In this document: positions 23,104 through 34,119 of the stretch, one piece after another
Position numbering within the stretch: position 1 is the first letter of the stretch
Layout: each line of letters opens with the position of its first letter
Assembly (NCBI GenBank): GCA_029747585.1
Contig: JAPEVF010000003.1
Location: 1 to 64,000 of the forward strand
Reading direction: 5' to 3'
Origin: Pleurotus djamor
Lineage: Eukaryota; Basidiomycota; Agaricomycetes; Agaricales; Pleurotaceae
Length of the DNA stretch: 64,000 bases
Position numbers and translations under genes: made by a program
Notes under the pieces: model-generated
Databases searched by the model: none
What the model saw: the letters and a program-made list of their open reading frames with translations, nothing else
What the model was told of the DNA's origin: nothing

Positions 23104-23584
23104 TCGAGAACGAGGGGGGCTGGAAGGGGAGAAGGAGCCAAGGGCCCTGGTCCAACCAGCAAGGTTATATCAAGGCGCTAAGAATCGGCGCGTTGGAGGA
23201 CATGAGGAATGGGCCAGCTAATATCAGCAGTGACGGTCACCGCGATGACGACTTGACTTAAATTAGCAGGAAGTGTTGGTTCCTGATGGGTGTGATTAGT
23301 GCAGAGAGGGCTTAGACGTCGCAGTGACATGGGTATGCGGATGATGGTGTCGATATTTGGAGTCGTAGACATGTGGCCACTTTCGGCGCGTTTCATCTAG
23401 GTAACAACAGGTAAATCAGTCAGAGTCAAAGAAGCAATCAGGTCAAGCAAGAGCAGAGACATGGCTGAAGTCAAGCTGAAGGTCATGGAAGAACGAAGCA
23501 TGATGCATGTGCATGAAGGACGAAGCAAGGAATGGTTGCGATGGCTGCTTCGACATAGACATAAACAATGCAAGTCCCTCACAT
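23104..23584. other. Intergenic region
   Basis: Upstream of the transporter start and of the tRNA-Arg gene. It should contain the transporter promoter. No other feature recognised. Confidence 0.35.
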
Positions 23585-23656
23585 GGCCGCCTGGCGAAAT
23601 GGCATCGCGTCTGACTACGAATCAGGAGATTGCAGGTTCGACCCCTGCGGTGGTCA
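23585..23656 (+). tRNA. tRNA-Arg (anticodon ACG)
   Basis: 72 nt cloverleaf without intron. The acceptor stem GGCCGCC pairs with GGTGGTC (two G-U pairs), with discriminator A. The anticodon arm is TCTGA-CTACGAA-TCAGG, giving ACG, read as Arg CGN after A-to-I editing. The T arm is GCAGG-TTCGACC-CCTGC. A T5 run follows within about 12 nt, suiting RNA polymerase III termination. Confidence 0.93.
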
Positions 23657-24131
23657 CTTAGAATTTTTGCCTGCGCCACTTTCCTCGCAACATATCTGTC
23701 GATGCCAAGCTCTCTGGAAGAGTATGCACGGCCTCCGAATTACTCAGAGGACACTCCGTGCTCACAGGCAGAAGTAATATTCATTCATAACATAGCATCG
23801 TAAATACGAAAAACATCAATTTCATCGAAGAGCGTGACTAACAGATATAGCGACAGCAAATGCGAATGCGAAAAATAGACACAGATGGGGAGATGACGAC
23901 AGAGGAGATATACTTTACAAAGCAAGGATGATCAACAAAGGACACAAAGTGTGCGTGGAGGTAGAGACGAAAAACGAAAAANCGGAAAAAAGGGGAGGGT
24001 CGTATGCAAAAAACGAAAAANTTTGGTAAAGACTGAGGATGAGATGAGTGGCGTTTCAACGCACAGGGACCGTTACGGTCAAGTCCAGGAATATACAATG
24101 TGGTAGATTTGGATTGATGGGTAGGTGGCGA
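23657..24131. other. Intergenic region
   Basis: Downstream of tRNA-Arg and of the kinase gene 3' end. 23930-24050 is purine-rich with A runs and two Ns, so on the minus strand it is T-rich and could serve as kinase 3' UTR. No gene called. Confidence 0.35.
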
Positions 24132-27100
24132 TCATGAATAGACGCGAGATATCCGGCGAGAGATCGTCTTGCCTGGGACGATAGCTTTGATAGCACGACG
24201 CATAAATGTCGATGACGTGGGACTATCGTCTTTAGGCACTGGCGAACCCGCGCCTCCAAGGCCTCCCGACCGTGACATAATGCCCATTTCATCCACACTA
24301 TCATCCTGCCTCTGGAAATCGGCACTAGACACAGGTGGTGGCATTGCCTTCCGAGTCGAGTAGAATGCTCTATGACGATGTGCTTTGTCCGTGTGGGCAT
24401 CAAAACCAAGGGAGTTTGCGACGGGCCCAATATTGTCGGATTGATATCCCTTCCCAAGCCTCTTCACCCCGGAAGTAGCCATGAGGAAGCGATCATAGAC
24501 GCCTTCGATGCGTCGTTGAACGTGAGGATCCGGCTCAGGTTCGTTCAGGTTTACGGGTCGTCGGTTGGGGTACGGCTCGACATGCAATGGAGACGAGTTC
24601 AAATCGTCCAGCGAGAGATCACGGTGTTCTTCAACATTGATTCGAGGCAGGTCCATGGTAGTCCGGCTGGGTCCTGGTGTGGAAACGAACAAACTTCTGT
24701 CCACAAGTGCTGACAGGCGTTTGAAGGTCGTTGGAGACGGTGCGTTAGCTGACGCAAACAACAAACGTATCAGTTACCCGTAGAAATGAAGTATCGCGGC
24801 AACAATGAACTTACATCGTTGAAATTCCAATTCCAAAGCAGAGATGGGAGTAATACGTAACTGTAATAAATTGCTATGAGATTTGCTTTTTTCTCTTCGT
24901 TTTGAGGAGGATGGCGAGTATGCGTTTTCTTCGACTTTCTTTTGCTTATCAGCTGGTTCAGGAGATCGTGTAGAAACAGTTGCGCGTCGCGGTCGTGAAG
25001 GTGTAGTCAGGACGGGGTTCGTTGTTGACTGAGTAAGAATATTGGCGGAGGCATCATTGCTACCAGAGGGTGCAGAGACTTTCTCGAATGACATGGATTG
25101 GTCGCCAACGGAGTTTCCATGTTCGTCGAAAATCTGGTTGGCAGGGACTCGGCGGGGAAGACGGGAAGCACGGTTGCTGTAAACCTGCGACGTCCGCCTA
25201 GAGACCGGAGCTAAAGGAAGAGGGGGTAATGGAGCATTCGTGTTGACGGAAGCAAATGTCTGTCGCGCATCCTCGACAACCTCTGTACACAAAGAAGGAT
25301 GCGAATAAGACGGAGGTAATAAATGCAGGACGGGGACGTACTCTCAACATTTTGCATCCAAATGGTCAACCGATCAACCTGGCTGTCAGCGGCGACTCGG
25401 TCATTCCGTGCCGCATCCTGTACGACAGGTAGTGAGGACTTGGCTATTAACACAGATACATCAGAATCCAGGTCTCCAGTAATTGATTAGCATGCAACAC
25501 TCATACCATTGCGAAGAGCTTCGGCTTCCCATGACTCTCGTCCGCTCTTGACTTTGGGAGAAGCGACATTGTCGAATGACGTCGTCGGTATCCCTTTGTT
25601 AGACGAAAGGGTGGAGGAATGGTACATGCGAAGGGTTTTATCTAAACTGAAGGTCAATGCCACCCTGCCGAGTTGGAGGAAAGTACGCACCAATTGACCG
25701 TTTGAATGTATGTTTGATCCCACTCAAGCTAGAGTCGTTGGGAGTCCGAGGAAATGGCTCTTCTAATGTAACCTAGTCAGAGTCTCCTTGCACTTCAGTC
25801 CGGCTAAGAAACTCACCAGGAACGGAAGATGCCACTGTGATGACAGTGAACTGACTCCCTGTAGGGCTGGAACGGCCAGTGTCTTCAGTTTGGTCTGTAG
25901 CAGAGATCTCCTTGACCGCATCCTCCACTTCCTGCTCGTGTGACACCCGTTCTCGTTCAAACTGTTCATCTCGCTCCCTTTCCAGCTCTTCCAGCTTCTG
26001 CATCTCTCTCAACCGTTCCCTCTCCCTCTCCCAATCCCGAACACGTTCCTTGACTTTATCCTTCGGCTTAGACTTCACTTTCGGGACAAGTCCAACCTTG
26101 ATGGGGCTGATATTCTCTGCGTTACGCCTCGCATCAGTGACATCACCAAGAACGCGACGTTCCCCGAGATGTTTCTTCCCTGATGAATAGGCTGGAGATG
26201 AATGTGAATTCTCCTTGTGACTAGGGGTGTTCGCGTTCGAAGCGCCGAGCGGTCCGAAAGGTTTGCGACCGCCAGCCCTACCGAAAGTAGGTGAGGGGCT
26301 AGCGGTGGTGTTCTGCGTCTTGCGCGATCGAGCAATGGAGAAGGGAGATGCAGGAGGGGAAGCTTTGATAGGTGATAGGTCGGAGACGGGAGCAGGGACG
26401 CGCTTCTTGATTGTCAGTCTCGAGGCTAAGGGACATTGTTAGGTTCATCATCTTCACAGTTACAGGGCCACACTTACCAGGAGAGGAATTGACTTTGGGT
26501 TGAGACTTGGATTTAACAAGAGTGTGCCGAGGAGATAACTTGTCCTCGACCCTTCGGAGGGGTGATCCTAGCCCAGGGGGGCTTGAAAGATCCGTGTTGT
26601 CTTTCACTCGCGAAGGCGTAGCGAGGACGCGGGAAAGGTCCTTGTCAAAGGCGAGTGACGAGTTGTGGCTGACGGAACGTTCTGTGTGTGCTCTATGAGG
26701 GAGGGAAGACGTGAGAGTTTGATTGAACTCACTGTGCGAGACTTGAGGTGGACTATGTCTCCAATACTCGTCCATCATAGCCTCGGACGCTGTACACCGC
26801 AAGTCTGCATTCGGTGCCAGCATGCGTCGCAAGAACTGCTCAGCAGAAGGGGACATCTTGTCGTTCCAGGTCCCAACCCATTTCCCTCTCAACGTTCGCG
26901 ACCAGTATCGTTCAAGGTCTTCCTTAGAAGAGAATTGCTCCCCATCGTATTCCTCGAACGGTGTTCGGCCGATGAGGATCTCAAAAAAAGGTCACTCCAA
27001 GAGACCAAATGTCGGATTTGCGAGTATCATGGGGGAGACCTCGTGCGCGTTCGGGTGATAAGTACTGTGAAAGTGAAATTTAACAGGCGCGCCAAAATCA

Positions 27101-27938
27101 ACGCGTCCAACGTACTTCAGGCGTGCCATATGACAGGTTGCTATGGAAAGCCTTTGGTGACGCGAGATCATAGCGTTCAGCGAAGCCGAAATCCACGAGA
27201 ACGGGGACGTTCTTATGGGATAGAAGAATGTTGGCAGGTCTGAGATGCGAGCAGGTGAGAGTGTGAAGACGAAATACATGGAGGAAACACATTACTTGAT
27301 GTCATTGTGGACGACGCCGCGTTTGTGGAGGAATTCTACCGCAGACAGTAGAAAGCGAAACCATGTCCTTGCTCTCGATTCATCGACTTCAACCGTGATC
27401 AGAGCTGGGAGGTAGGCCCTGAAAACGCGTTGAGAGTCAGCAACAGACGCGTCGCTTGTCGCTCAACGCACATGGTGATCATCGCATATGATGGCGTTAT
27501 TATAAAAGAGTGGAAAGGTATAATTGACGGGTGCGGATCAGACTTGAATTCACGGACAATCTTCATCTCGTTCCACCTGCAAGCCATTGAGTTGTAAACC
27601 ACCACGAGGAGCGTCAATACTCACAGTGACCTCACGCGTGCTGCGGTAGTTGGTGTCTTTGACCGGTGCACCAACTTGACTGCAATCTTGTTGTCTTGTA
27701 GACGCGTTACATCGTCCGCCGACGGGGATTGTGGATTTGTCTTTGGTCGACATAGCCAAACGCTTCCCCAGTTACCGAATCCGATCTGGAGACACAATAA
27801 CTGAGCATCCCATGTTGAATTACAAGCCAAAGTTACACCGACCTCTTCTACGAAAGTCAACTTGTCGGCTAAAACCTTGTCGGTGAGGGAGAAGACGTCG
27901 GAGCCCTCTTGAGGCAATGATTGTTGAAGGGAGGACAT
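24132..27938 (-). CDS. Ser/Thr protein kinase with long disordered tail
   Basis: Start at 27938 (MSSLQQSLPQEG). The kinase domain spans about 26.7-27.85 kb in several exons: glycine loop GFGNWGSVWLC, ATP lysine in IAVKLVHR, catalytic loop VVHNDIKPANILL, DFG in VLVDFGFAERYD, then SYGTPEYLSPERARG, SDIWSLGVTFFEILIGRTPF and the final Arg region LAPNADLRCTASEAM. Lys, Asp, Asn and DFG are all there, so it should be active; the HRD Arg is Asn (HND). The remaining exons encode a Ser/Pro/Lys-rich tail with a charged Glu/Arg coiled coil (about 25.9-26.1 kb, RERERLREMQKLEELERERD), ending RRISRVYS at 24132. I do not recognise the orthologue; the domain is confident, the pathway is not. Confidence 0.82.
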
Positions 27939-28669
27939 GAAGAAATGGGGGGGACTTGGGGCTNAATAGTACAGGATGATGGTGAGAGAAGAGAGGAAAC
28001 CAAGCCAGCAGCCCGCAAGAACTCTGCGCCCCGAAGTTGAACAAGAAACCAAATGGCAACGAGGCTTGTTTGAACTTTGAACACACAATTCAAAATAACG
28101 CGACCCCCATTCTGACCGTGAGAAAGGAAAGTCGATCACGCTACCGAGTTACGGAAGCATTTACGGAAGCATTTGTCAGGCTCCTATTCAGCGCCCCTGA
28201 GTTAGCCACGTTCAATTCATTCTGTCGACTACTTACATCTCCCACTACGCCCATCGCCGTAAATGTTGAACTATAGTCAATTGTGTCACTCTCAGGCTGG
28301 ACTAACTATGCCCTCGCACTCACTTTAATGCGGCATTAGCTCTGTCCACATTGCACGGCATTACAACCAATATGCCGAAAGTAACATTGCAGCAACGAAC
28401 GAGAAAATGATCAGTTCGTTAGCGGATTGTGTCATGCAGCACTGGGGTCTCGGGGTGAGTATAAATTCATCCCCATCCCGAGCGTAAATCTTCAGCAGCT
28501 TTCCGCAGCTTCACAGTGAGTCTTCCAGCTTACGAACACATGTGCATTTACTAATTTTTGACTGGTGCTAGGTCGTCGAGTCCGCCCTTCTACGTGCGTA
28601 TCCAGCTTACTCCATCATGCAGCATGCTTTACTCAATTCCTGACAATCTTCCACAGTCGATCAATCACC
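27939..28669. promoter_or_regulatory. Divergent promoter region with TATA box and 5' UTR introns
   Basis: Between the kinase start and the secreted-protein start. TATAAA at 28460-28465 fits the secreted-protein gene. Two likely 5' UTR introns follow: 28516-28571 (GTGAGT...CTAG) and 28594-28656 (GTGCGT...ACAG), the second ending 13 nt before the ATG. A clear TATA box suggests strong or regulated expression. Nothing else is identified here. Confidence 0.5.
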
Positions 28670-29259
28670 ATGCGTCCCGCCTTCGTCCTCATGGCTCTTG
28701 TCGCCGTCGTCTCGGCCCTCCCCGCCTTCCAAGGCATCCAAAACGGCGTCGCCGATTACAACCCAACCGACATGGAATTGGAAATGGCCCTCCAAGAATT
28801 TGAGGATGGAAAAGGCAAGAACGATTTGCTCAGGAAGATGATCAAGCAAAACAGGAAGTTGAACAAACAGGCGTTGAAACTTCTGAAGAAGGGCGGAAAG
28901 GGTAAGGCCAAGGCCGCCAAGGGTAAGGGCAAAGGCAAGGGCAAGGGCAAGAAGGCTCCTGCCACAGCTGCGCCTGCTGCAGCAGCTGCTGCCCCTGCTG
29001 CCGCCCCGTCGCTCCGACACCTTCTGACTCCGCTGCTGCCCCCGCCGCCGCACCCGCCGACGCCGCCCCAGCTCCGGATGCCCCAGCTGCTGACGCTGAT
29101 GCGCCTGCTACTGATGCGCCTGCCGCCGACGCCCCGGCTGACACTCCCGCCGACGCCCCTGCAGACGCCCCTGCCGATGCTGGTGACGCTCCAGCTGATG
29201 CCCCCGCTGACCCTGCCGATGCTCCGGCTGATGGCGATGCCGCAGAGGGTTCCGAGTAA
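28670..29259 (+). CDS. Secreted Lys/Gly and Ala-Asp-Pro repeat protein, frame broken
   Basis: Start at 28670 with a signal peptide (MRPAFVLMALVAVVSALPA). A short helical, charged segment follows (LEMALQEFEDG..NDLLRKMIKQNRKLNKQALKLLKK), then a basic GK repeat (KGKGKGKGKK), then Ala/Pro. At the CCCC run 29004-29007 the frame changes: with one more C the protein continues VAPTPSDSAAAPAAAP and an APAD/ADAP repeat ending GDAAEGSE at the stop 29257-29259. Without it, the frame gives a Leu/Pro-rich extension to 29344 that looks spurious. So the native protein is probably about 197 residues, with a basic middle and an acidic Ala-Asp-Pro tail. No family recognised; cell-wall or extracellular location is inferred. 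Confidence 0.65.
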
Positions 29260-29408
29260 ACCACTCACTATTGGATGTGGGCATCATCCTCGCACATGTT
29301 ATAAGTACTTGTCCACTGTACGTCAAACTGTGCAATCCCTATGACAAAAACATCTCCAAAATATGTTACATAAATGACAACACACCTTCCCGTCATGTTT
29401 CGAGCCAA

Positions 29409-30798
29409 TCATTCAACTGGTAATGCGTCCATAAATTCGGCCGTTTCTGCACCCTCCCTCATCCTGATGATGGGAACCGATGCGGCTTTCCGGCCCTGTC
29501 CTTTACTGTTGAGATACGCTTGAGCGTGTTGCAATGCGAATTTGCGCTCTTTGGATGAAGAGAATTCGCCGAGCCATACGAATACGGCAGGGAAAGTCGC
29601 ACTCGAAGAGTCGTCGAATATGTACGCGTCGTCAGAGGTGAGTGACTTGAATGAAGGGGCGACCGCTTCGAATGTGAGTCGTCCAGACGAGTCGGATATT
29701 TTGACCATGGATTGAGTTCGAGATGGTACATCTTTAGTAGCTTCCAGAGGAATCTTGTTGCTCTCAATGCCAAACTCTGCGAGGAAGAGGCTTGCTCCTG
29801 AAGCACCCTCCTCTAACGGTTCCAAGATCGTGATGTTAGATAAAGCATGGAAGTGGGAAAGTGAGAAACTTCACCGTAGACGATCACCTCGCATTCGCCG
29901 TTCCTTTCATCAGCAATGGATCGAGCAAACTCCGCGGCTTTGAACCTCTCGATCCCACTGCTAGCCAGCGTATTCAACTGCAACACTTTCTGGCCCTTGT
30001 CCAGAACGAATACATCATGATTAACCAAACTCCCCGCCTCGGCAGGTATTTCGCGAATGACAACGCTACGAGCTGGAGCGCTGGATAAGCTGAACATGTA
30101 GAGCTTCAGGATATCCAAAGGAGGCGGCGCCACGACTTGGTGGAAACCTGTGTCAACGCCTCCGTGTAGGCAGACAAAGCGAGGGAAGTAGGAGAGGAAT
30201 CGTTCAGATTCGGATCCTTGAATTTCGCGGTATTGAACAGGTCGGCCACCCAGATCTACAGCAAATAGCGCGTTATATATTTTACTATATGTCTGAGTTC
30301 AATTTAGACACGTACAGTCATCTAGCTCTACGGTTTTGTACGCCGCAGTACCTGCTTCATCTTGGGATGTGTCTCGACCAAGCCAGAAATGAAGATCATA
30401 TGAGAGCGCATCCGTTTCTGGGTTCTTCTTATACGTCTAAGATAGCCGGTCATACCAAGTCAGTAGAGTCCTTCGATTTGAACAAATTCAATCCACGTAC
30501 ATGAAGAACGATGTAAGAATCACCGTCGTAGAACGTCCCATACCTAGCTTTGGGCCACTCAACGACTTGAAATGATTCAATTCGCCATATCATCAATCCA
30601 GGTTCGGAGCCAGCGATTTCCCAAGCGAGCTCTTCGCTTCCGGAATGCTCGCGAACGCGCTTCTCTATCTAATGAACGACGATCGTGAGGGAACTGAGAG
30701 GTAACTGGTAAATGACTTCGCGTACGTACATCAGAGCCGAGGAGAGCAATGTTGGAGTCCTCTATGTTGTAGGCTGTGGGTCGGGTTAGAAATGCCAT
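29409..30798 (-). CDS. Gelsolin-family actin-binding protein
   Basis: Actin filament severing or capping protein of gelsolin/severin type, cytosolic. Start at 30798 ([16 protein letters not shown]). First gelsolin repeat: [30 protein letters not shown] (Ca-binding loop) and [20 protein letters not shown]. Second repeat: [29 protein letters not shown] and [17 protein letters not shown]. Third repeat: [30 protein letters not shown], ending MDALPVE at 29409. Three repeats and about 370-380 residues match severin/fragmin/CapG-sized proteins rather than six-repeat gelsolin. About five introns with usual GT-AG ends. It overlaps no other gene and is convergent with the secreted-protein gene. Confidence 0.88.
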
Positions 30799-31431
30799 GT
30801 TCGACGGTAGAAGAACGAGTGGAAGAACCGATCTAACTGTAGGATGGATAAAAGCCTTCAGGGGAGTTACGTCATTGAAAACAGGGGCGTTCGAATAGGC
30901 CGACGCAAAGTGCATGGCTTTGGGCACTTTAGCAAAGCCTCCAGCCCATATAACTACTCAAAGCTGGGCCAAACGCGGTGATGCTGACATGCCAAACCGC
31001 CACGCCGCTGTCGCTCATACGATTGCACGTCCTCTGGCACAACTCTGGCAACTGGAAACGCACCGTTGCCCCAGGGTGCCTTTTAGCTCTCCCAGAGCGC
31101 CGTAGACTTGATATTAACGGTGCCGGTGAACTCTACTGACACGCTGTATGGGTACACTTTGACCGCGAGGAACTATCACCGAAATACCTTCTGAGCGTTT
31201 ACGTCGCCGTCGCCCACAACATACAACGTGGGGCCTCCTCATGACTTTCTGAGCACATTCTGAGTTTGGTCACTCTCAGTCTCATGTACGGACAGCTCTA
31301 AAGCCTCATCTATAAGGTACTGACCCATCTTTGTAGGCGCACGTCCCCCTCAAGCTCGCTTAAGAACAGGTTAGGCATTCCAGATATATCATGGTGTTTT
31401 GTTCAGNCCTGAAACCCCCCCACCGTCGAAT
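30799..31431. promoter_or_regulatory. Divergent intergenic region
   Basis: Between the gelsolin start and the start of a plus-strand hypothetical gene. No named motif recognised; one N near 31407. Confidence 0.35.
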
Positions 31432-32337
31432 ATGATTTCAACCTCGCGTAAGAGCAAATCCGCCATTCCTGAAGACGAAGAGTCAAAAGGCTGCTGCGAC
31501 CGCCTCACTTCCTCCTCACCTTGCCTACGTTGTACCCATGGTCGACGAAGCTCCCGTCACCAGACCAACACCATGTGCAGTTGGCACTCGCGTTTCCGAG
31601 AGTCCCCTCGCGAGTCCAAAGTGGATGACTCCGCGGAGACGCAGCCTGGCAGAAAGGATAAGCCTGGCTTCCTTCGTTACCGTAGTACTCTGACACTTCG
31701 CAAAAATCGGCGACAAGTCGAGCGATCACGAGCGCAGAGCGAGATTGAGGGGTATCCCACCCCACCTCCAACGGAGAGCTCTGATGGATCGTCGATATCT
31801 TCCAATCTAGCGTACAGGCCAATCAAGTCAAGCACTTTTGCCGAAGCACGCGTAACATCCCTTAAGCTGCCAACCGTTCGTATCGCGGAGAGCAAGGCGA
31901 AACTTGAGCTTTGGAAGGCTCTAGAAAGCCCGAGAAACGAGCCAACAGATGTCAGCTCTCCTCCCACCCCGCTTGTAGCAGCGTTTGGAGGCTTTATACC
32001 TTCAAATGGCCTCAGTCATGCGGTCAGACAGCCATACGCCCCGAATCTCCCCCCACCCCTCATACCACCTCCTGTTGTCCCTTATTCTCCCTATCCCCTT
32101 GTCTTCCATCCGCACACCGTCTCAGCACCCTCTTATCATCCATTTCCTCAAGCAGATGCCGTATTTCAACCTTTTGGCCACGAAATCCATCCACACCATC
32201 AATCTTGGAAGGCCAACTGTACCCAATGTGGTACAACAGAATATACGCGTACCCAAACAACGTACCTGCCCATCGGGCCCTCGAGTATTGTAGCTCAACC
32301 ACCCACTGGCAATTCGTACTTCTATCCTACTTTCTAG
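31432..32337 (+). CDS. Hypothetical proline-rich protein
   Basis: Single open frame from the ATG at 31432 (MISTSRKSKSAIPEDEES) to the stop at 32335-32337, about 301 residues without visible introns. N-terminal third basic and Cys-containing; middle with a short helix (SKAKLELWKALE); then Pro/Tyr/His-rich (NLPPPLIPPPVVPYSPYP); near the C-terminus a CxxC in WKANCTQCGTTEYT. Likely disordered. No family recognised. Codon content and length argue for a real gene; the CxxC is a possible metal site, but a second pair is not obvious. Confidence 0.55.
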   Translation: MISTSRKSKSAIPEDEESKGCCDRLTSSSPCLRCTHGRRSSRHQTNTMCSWHSRFRESPRESKVDDSAETQPGRKDKPGFLRYRSTLTLRKNRRQVERSRAQSEIEGYPTPPPTESSDGSSISSNLAYRPIKSSTFAEARVTSLKLPTVRIAESKAKLELWKALESPRNEPTDVSSPPTPLVAAFGGFIPSNGLSHAVRQPYAPNLPPPLIPPPVVPYSPYPLVFHPHTVSAPSYHPFPQADAVFQPFGHEIHPHHQSWKANCTQCGTTEYTRTQTTYLPIGPSSIVAQPPTGNSYFYPTF

Positions 32338-32404
32338 ATAATCGCTTGTTATTCTGAGGGAACGACGTAAAGAAACAAAAATGAAGGTTTTTTGGTATCC
32401 AATT

Positions 32405-32491
32405 AGCCCCTCGCGAGGGTCGAACTCGCAGCCTTCAGATATTCCACCTCTCGTAAAAGTCTGACGCTCTATCCGATTGAGCTAGAGGGGC
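32405..32491 (-). tRNA. tRNA-Lys (anticodon TTT) with intron
   Basis: 87 nt on the minus strand. Acceptor stem GCCCCTC with GAGGGGC, discriminator T. D arm GCTC...GAGC. Anticodon stem TCAGA / TCTGA with loop CTTTTA+A. Between positions 37 and 38 lies a 13 nt intron (CGAGAGGTGGAAT), the canonical site for nuclear tRNA introns. T arm GCGAG-TTCGACC-CTCGC. Mature length about 74 nt. Confidence 0.92.
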
Positions 32492-32559
32492 GGTGCTTGC
32501 TACTGATACCGATTTGGACATAGCGGCTCGCGGCGGGTTTTTGTTTCCTCCCACAAGTT

Positions 32560-33925
32560 ATGAACGAACCACCACCATCGACTGAAGTCACTGCACCAGC
32601 GAACCCACAAATTCGAAATGTGACTAGAGCAAATGCTCGTCAACTCCGAATTCTTCGTGCAGCATTTCAAACTACCTTTGCTACCCCCAAGGTGCTCACT
32701 GTACTGGAGGAACAGACTGGACTGTAAGTTCATCGTTCTCGACATGGTTCTGGACTGATTTATATGTGCTTCCAAGTCCCAGTAAATGGATCTCTGCTTG
32801 GTTCAATAGGGAACGACGCAAGGTATCCAAATTACAGGCGGCAGCTACGGCAGTCAAGTCAGAGCATGCTGAAAACCTACAACCGTCGTCGGAGGCACCA
32901 ACAACAAGACCGAATGAGGAGGATAGGCAAGCAAAGAAGCAGAAGACGACGTTGATGACGACGGCTACGCTATCTTCTCCTCAACACCAGAATCGACTCG
33001 CGGACTCGAGGGCGGCCTCCCTTGTCGATATCAAAAGAGAGCAAGCTGAAAACTACAACGGCTATATGCTCTTTCCTCCTATCAAAGAAGTTATTGTCGT
33101 CGATGCTCCTCCTGCAGTGACTCATCTGCGCAAACCTACGGCTGTTGCTGCTCCTCGCAAGTCTGTGTTGATGTCTACTAGTGCTCACAATACGCCAAAT
33201 ACTCTGCGACCTCCTGCCGAAACTGATAAGGACGATACGATTTCGATTGCTTTAGACCCTGCTGGCGACCATAACCACGAGACTCAGCCCTTGCCGGCTC
33301 AGACTTGCGCTGATGATATCCTCGCTGTTCCACCTCATTCTGATCTGCCTCTACGCCCGATACCTGCTGCCTGCCTTCCAGCGCATATTGTCCATGAAGC
33401 GAATGCTCCTTTGACCGAGGTATTACTCACATGCGACTTATATGCTTACAAGCTTATCTCGTGATGCTTCTCAGCCTCCTCTGCCTTCTGCTCTGCCTTT
33501 ACAATCGATGCCTCTGTCGTCTCTCCCCAAGCGTCCCCTGCCTGAAGCGAACGTTTCTTTCACTGAGGTAATGCTTGTGCTTTGATGTGTGTTTGTATCC
33601 CCTTGCTCAAGTCTGTCAGCTTCATGGTCCAGCCTCTTCATATCTGGATCCTCAAGTGTCGGAAAGTCCTGCTACTTGCACGATGGAAGACATCCTAGAC
33701 ATGACCAAAGCTCCGCTCAAGTATCTCAGCACCATTCACCCCATTCTCCACGTCTATCAAGAAATAACCGACCAGCCGTTCCATCTCTTTGGCGACAACG
33801 GACGGACCACTACGATTGGACTACTCGTTGTCGATCGGCTGACAGACCCGTCTCTCGTTGATACAGACCCATTTCAAGCATCGATGGGCTTGGTTTTCCT
33901 CTCGCGGCTGGGTCTCTCTGTCTAG
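32560..33925 (+). CDS. Homeodomain-like transcription factor
   Basis: Four exons joining in phase: 32560-32723, 32777-33419, 33475-33567, 33620-33925; about 400 residues. The N-terminal homeodomain-like region (residues about 18-72) reads NARQLRILRAAFQ, then LTVLEEQTGL, then PSKWISAWFNRERRK. The WF core and the hydrophobic pattern are right, but the spacing from the helix-1 Phe to WF is one residue shorter than usual, and the invariant Asn of WFxNxR is not in place. The rest is Pro/Ala-rich with an SUMO-like IKREQ. The C-terminal exon has ordered character (PLKYLSTIHPILHVYQEIT). Exons 2 and 3 end with similar segments (HEANAPLTE and PEANVSFTE), each before a GTA donor. Confidence 0.7.
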
Positions 33926-34119
33926 TGCACGATATGGACATGGAACAGAGGATACCAATGATACCCTAAATTTTGATAATTGGTGAACACGGAGAGTTAA
34001 TATGGAATAGGAACACAGAGCAGACATAACGAAATGCTAGTAAGGAACAGATGTACGATAGCAAGTCCCAGGAGGTAGATAATGGTTACAGTACAACAAG
34101 TACACGCCAAATTAGCATA
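33926..34119. other. Convergent 3' intergenic region
   Basis: About 190 bp between the stop codons of the homeodomain gene and the TPR gene; both 3' UTRs probably overlap here. Nothing else seen. Confidence 0.4.

Noticed and set aside
28661..29335. Long antisense frames across the secreted-protein repeats (Gly/Ser/Arg-rich)
   Set aside because: They mirror the GC-rich Ala-Pro-Asp repeat on the other strand; the sense strand has a signal peptide, TATA box and UTR introns.
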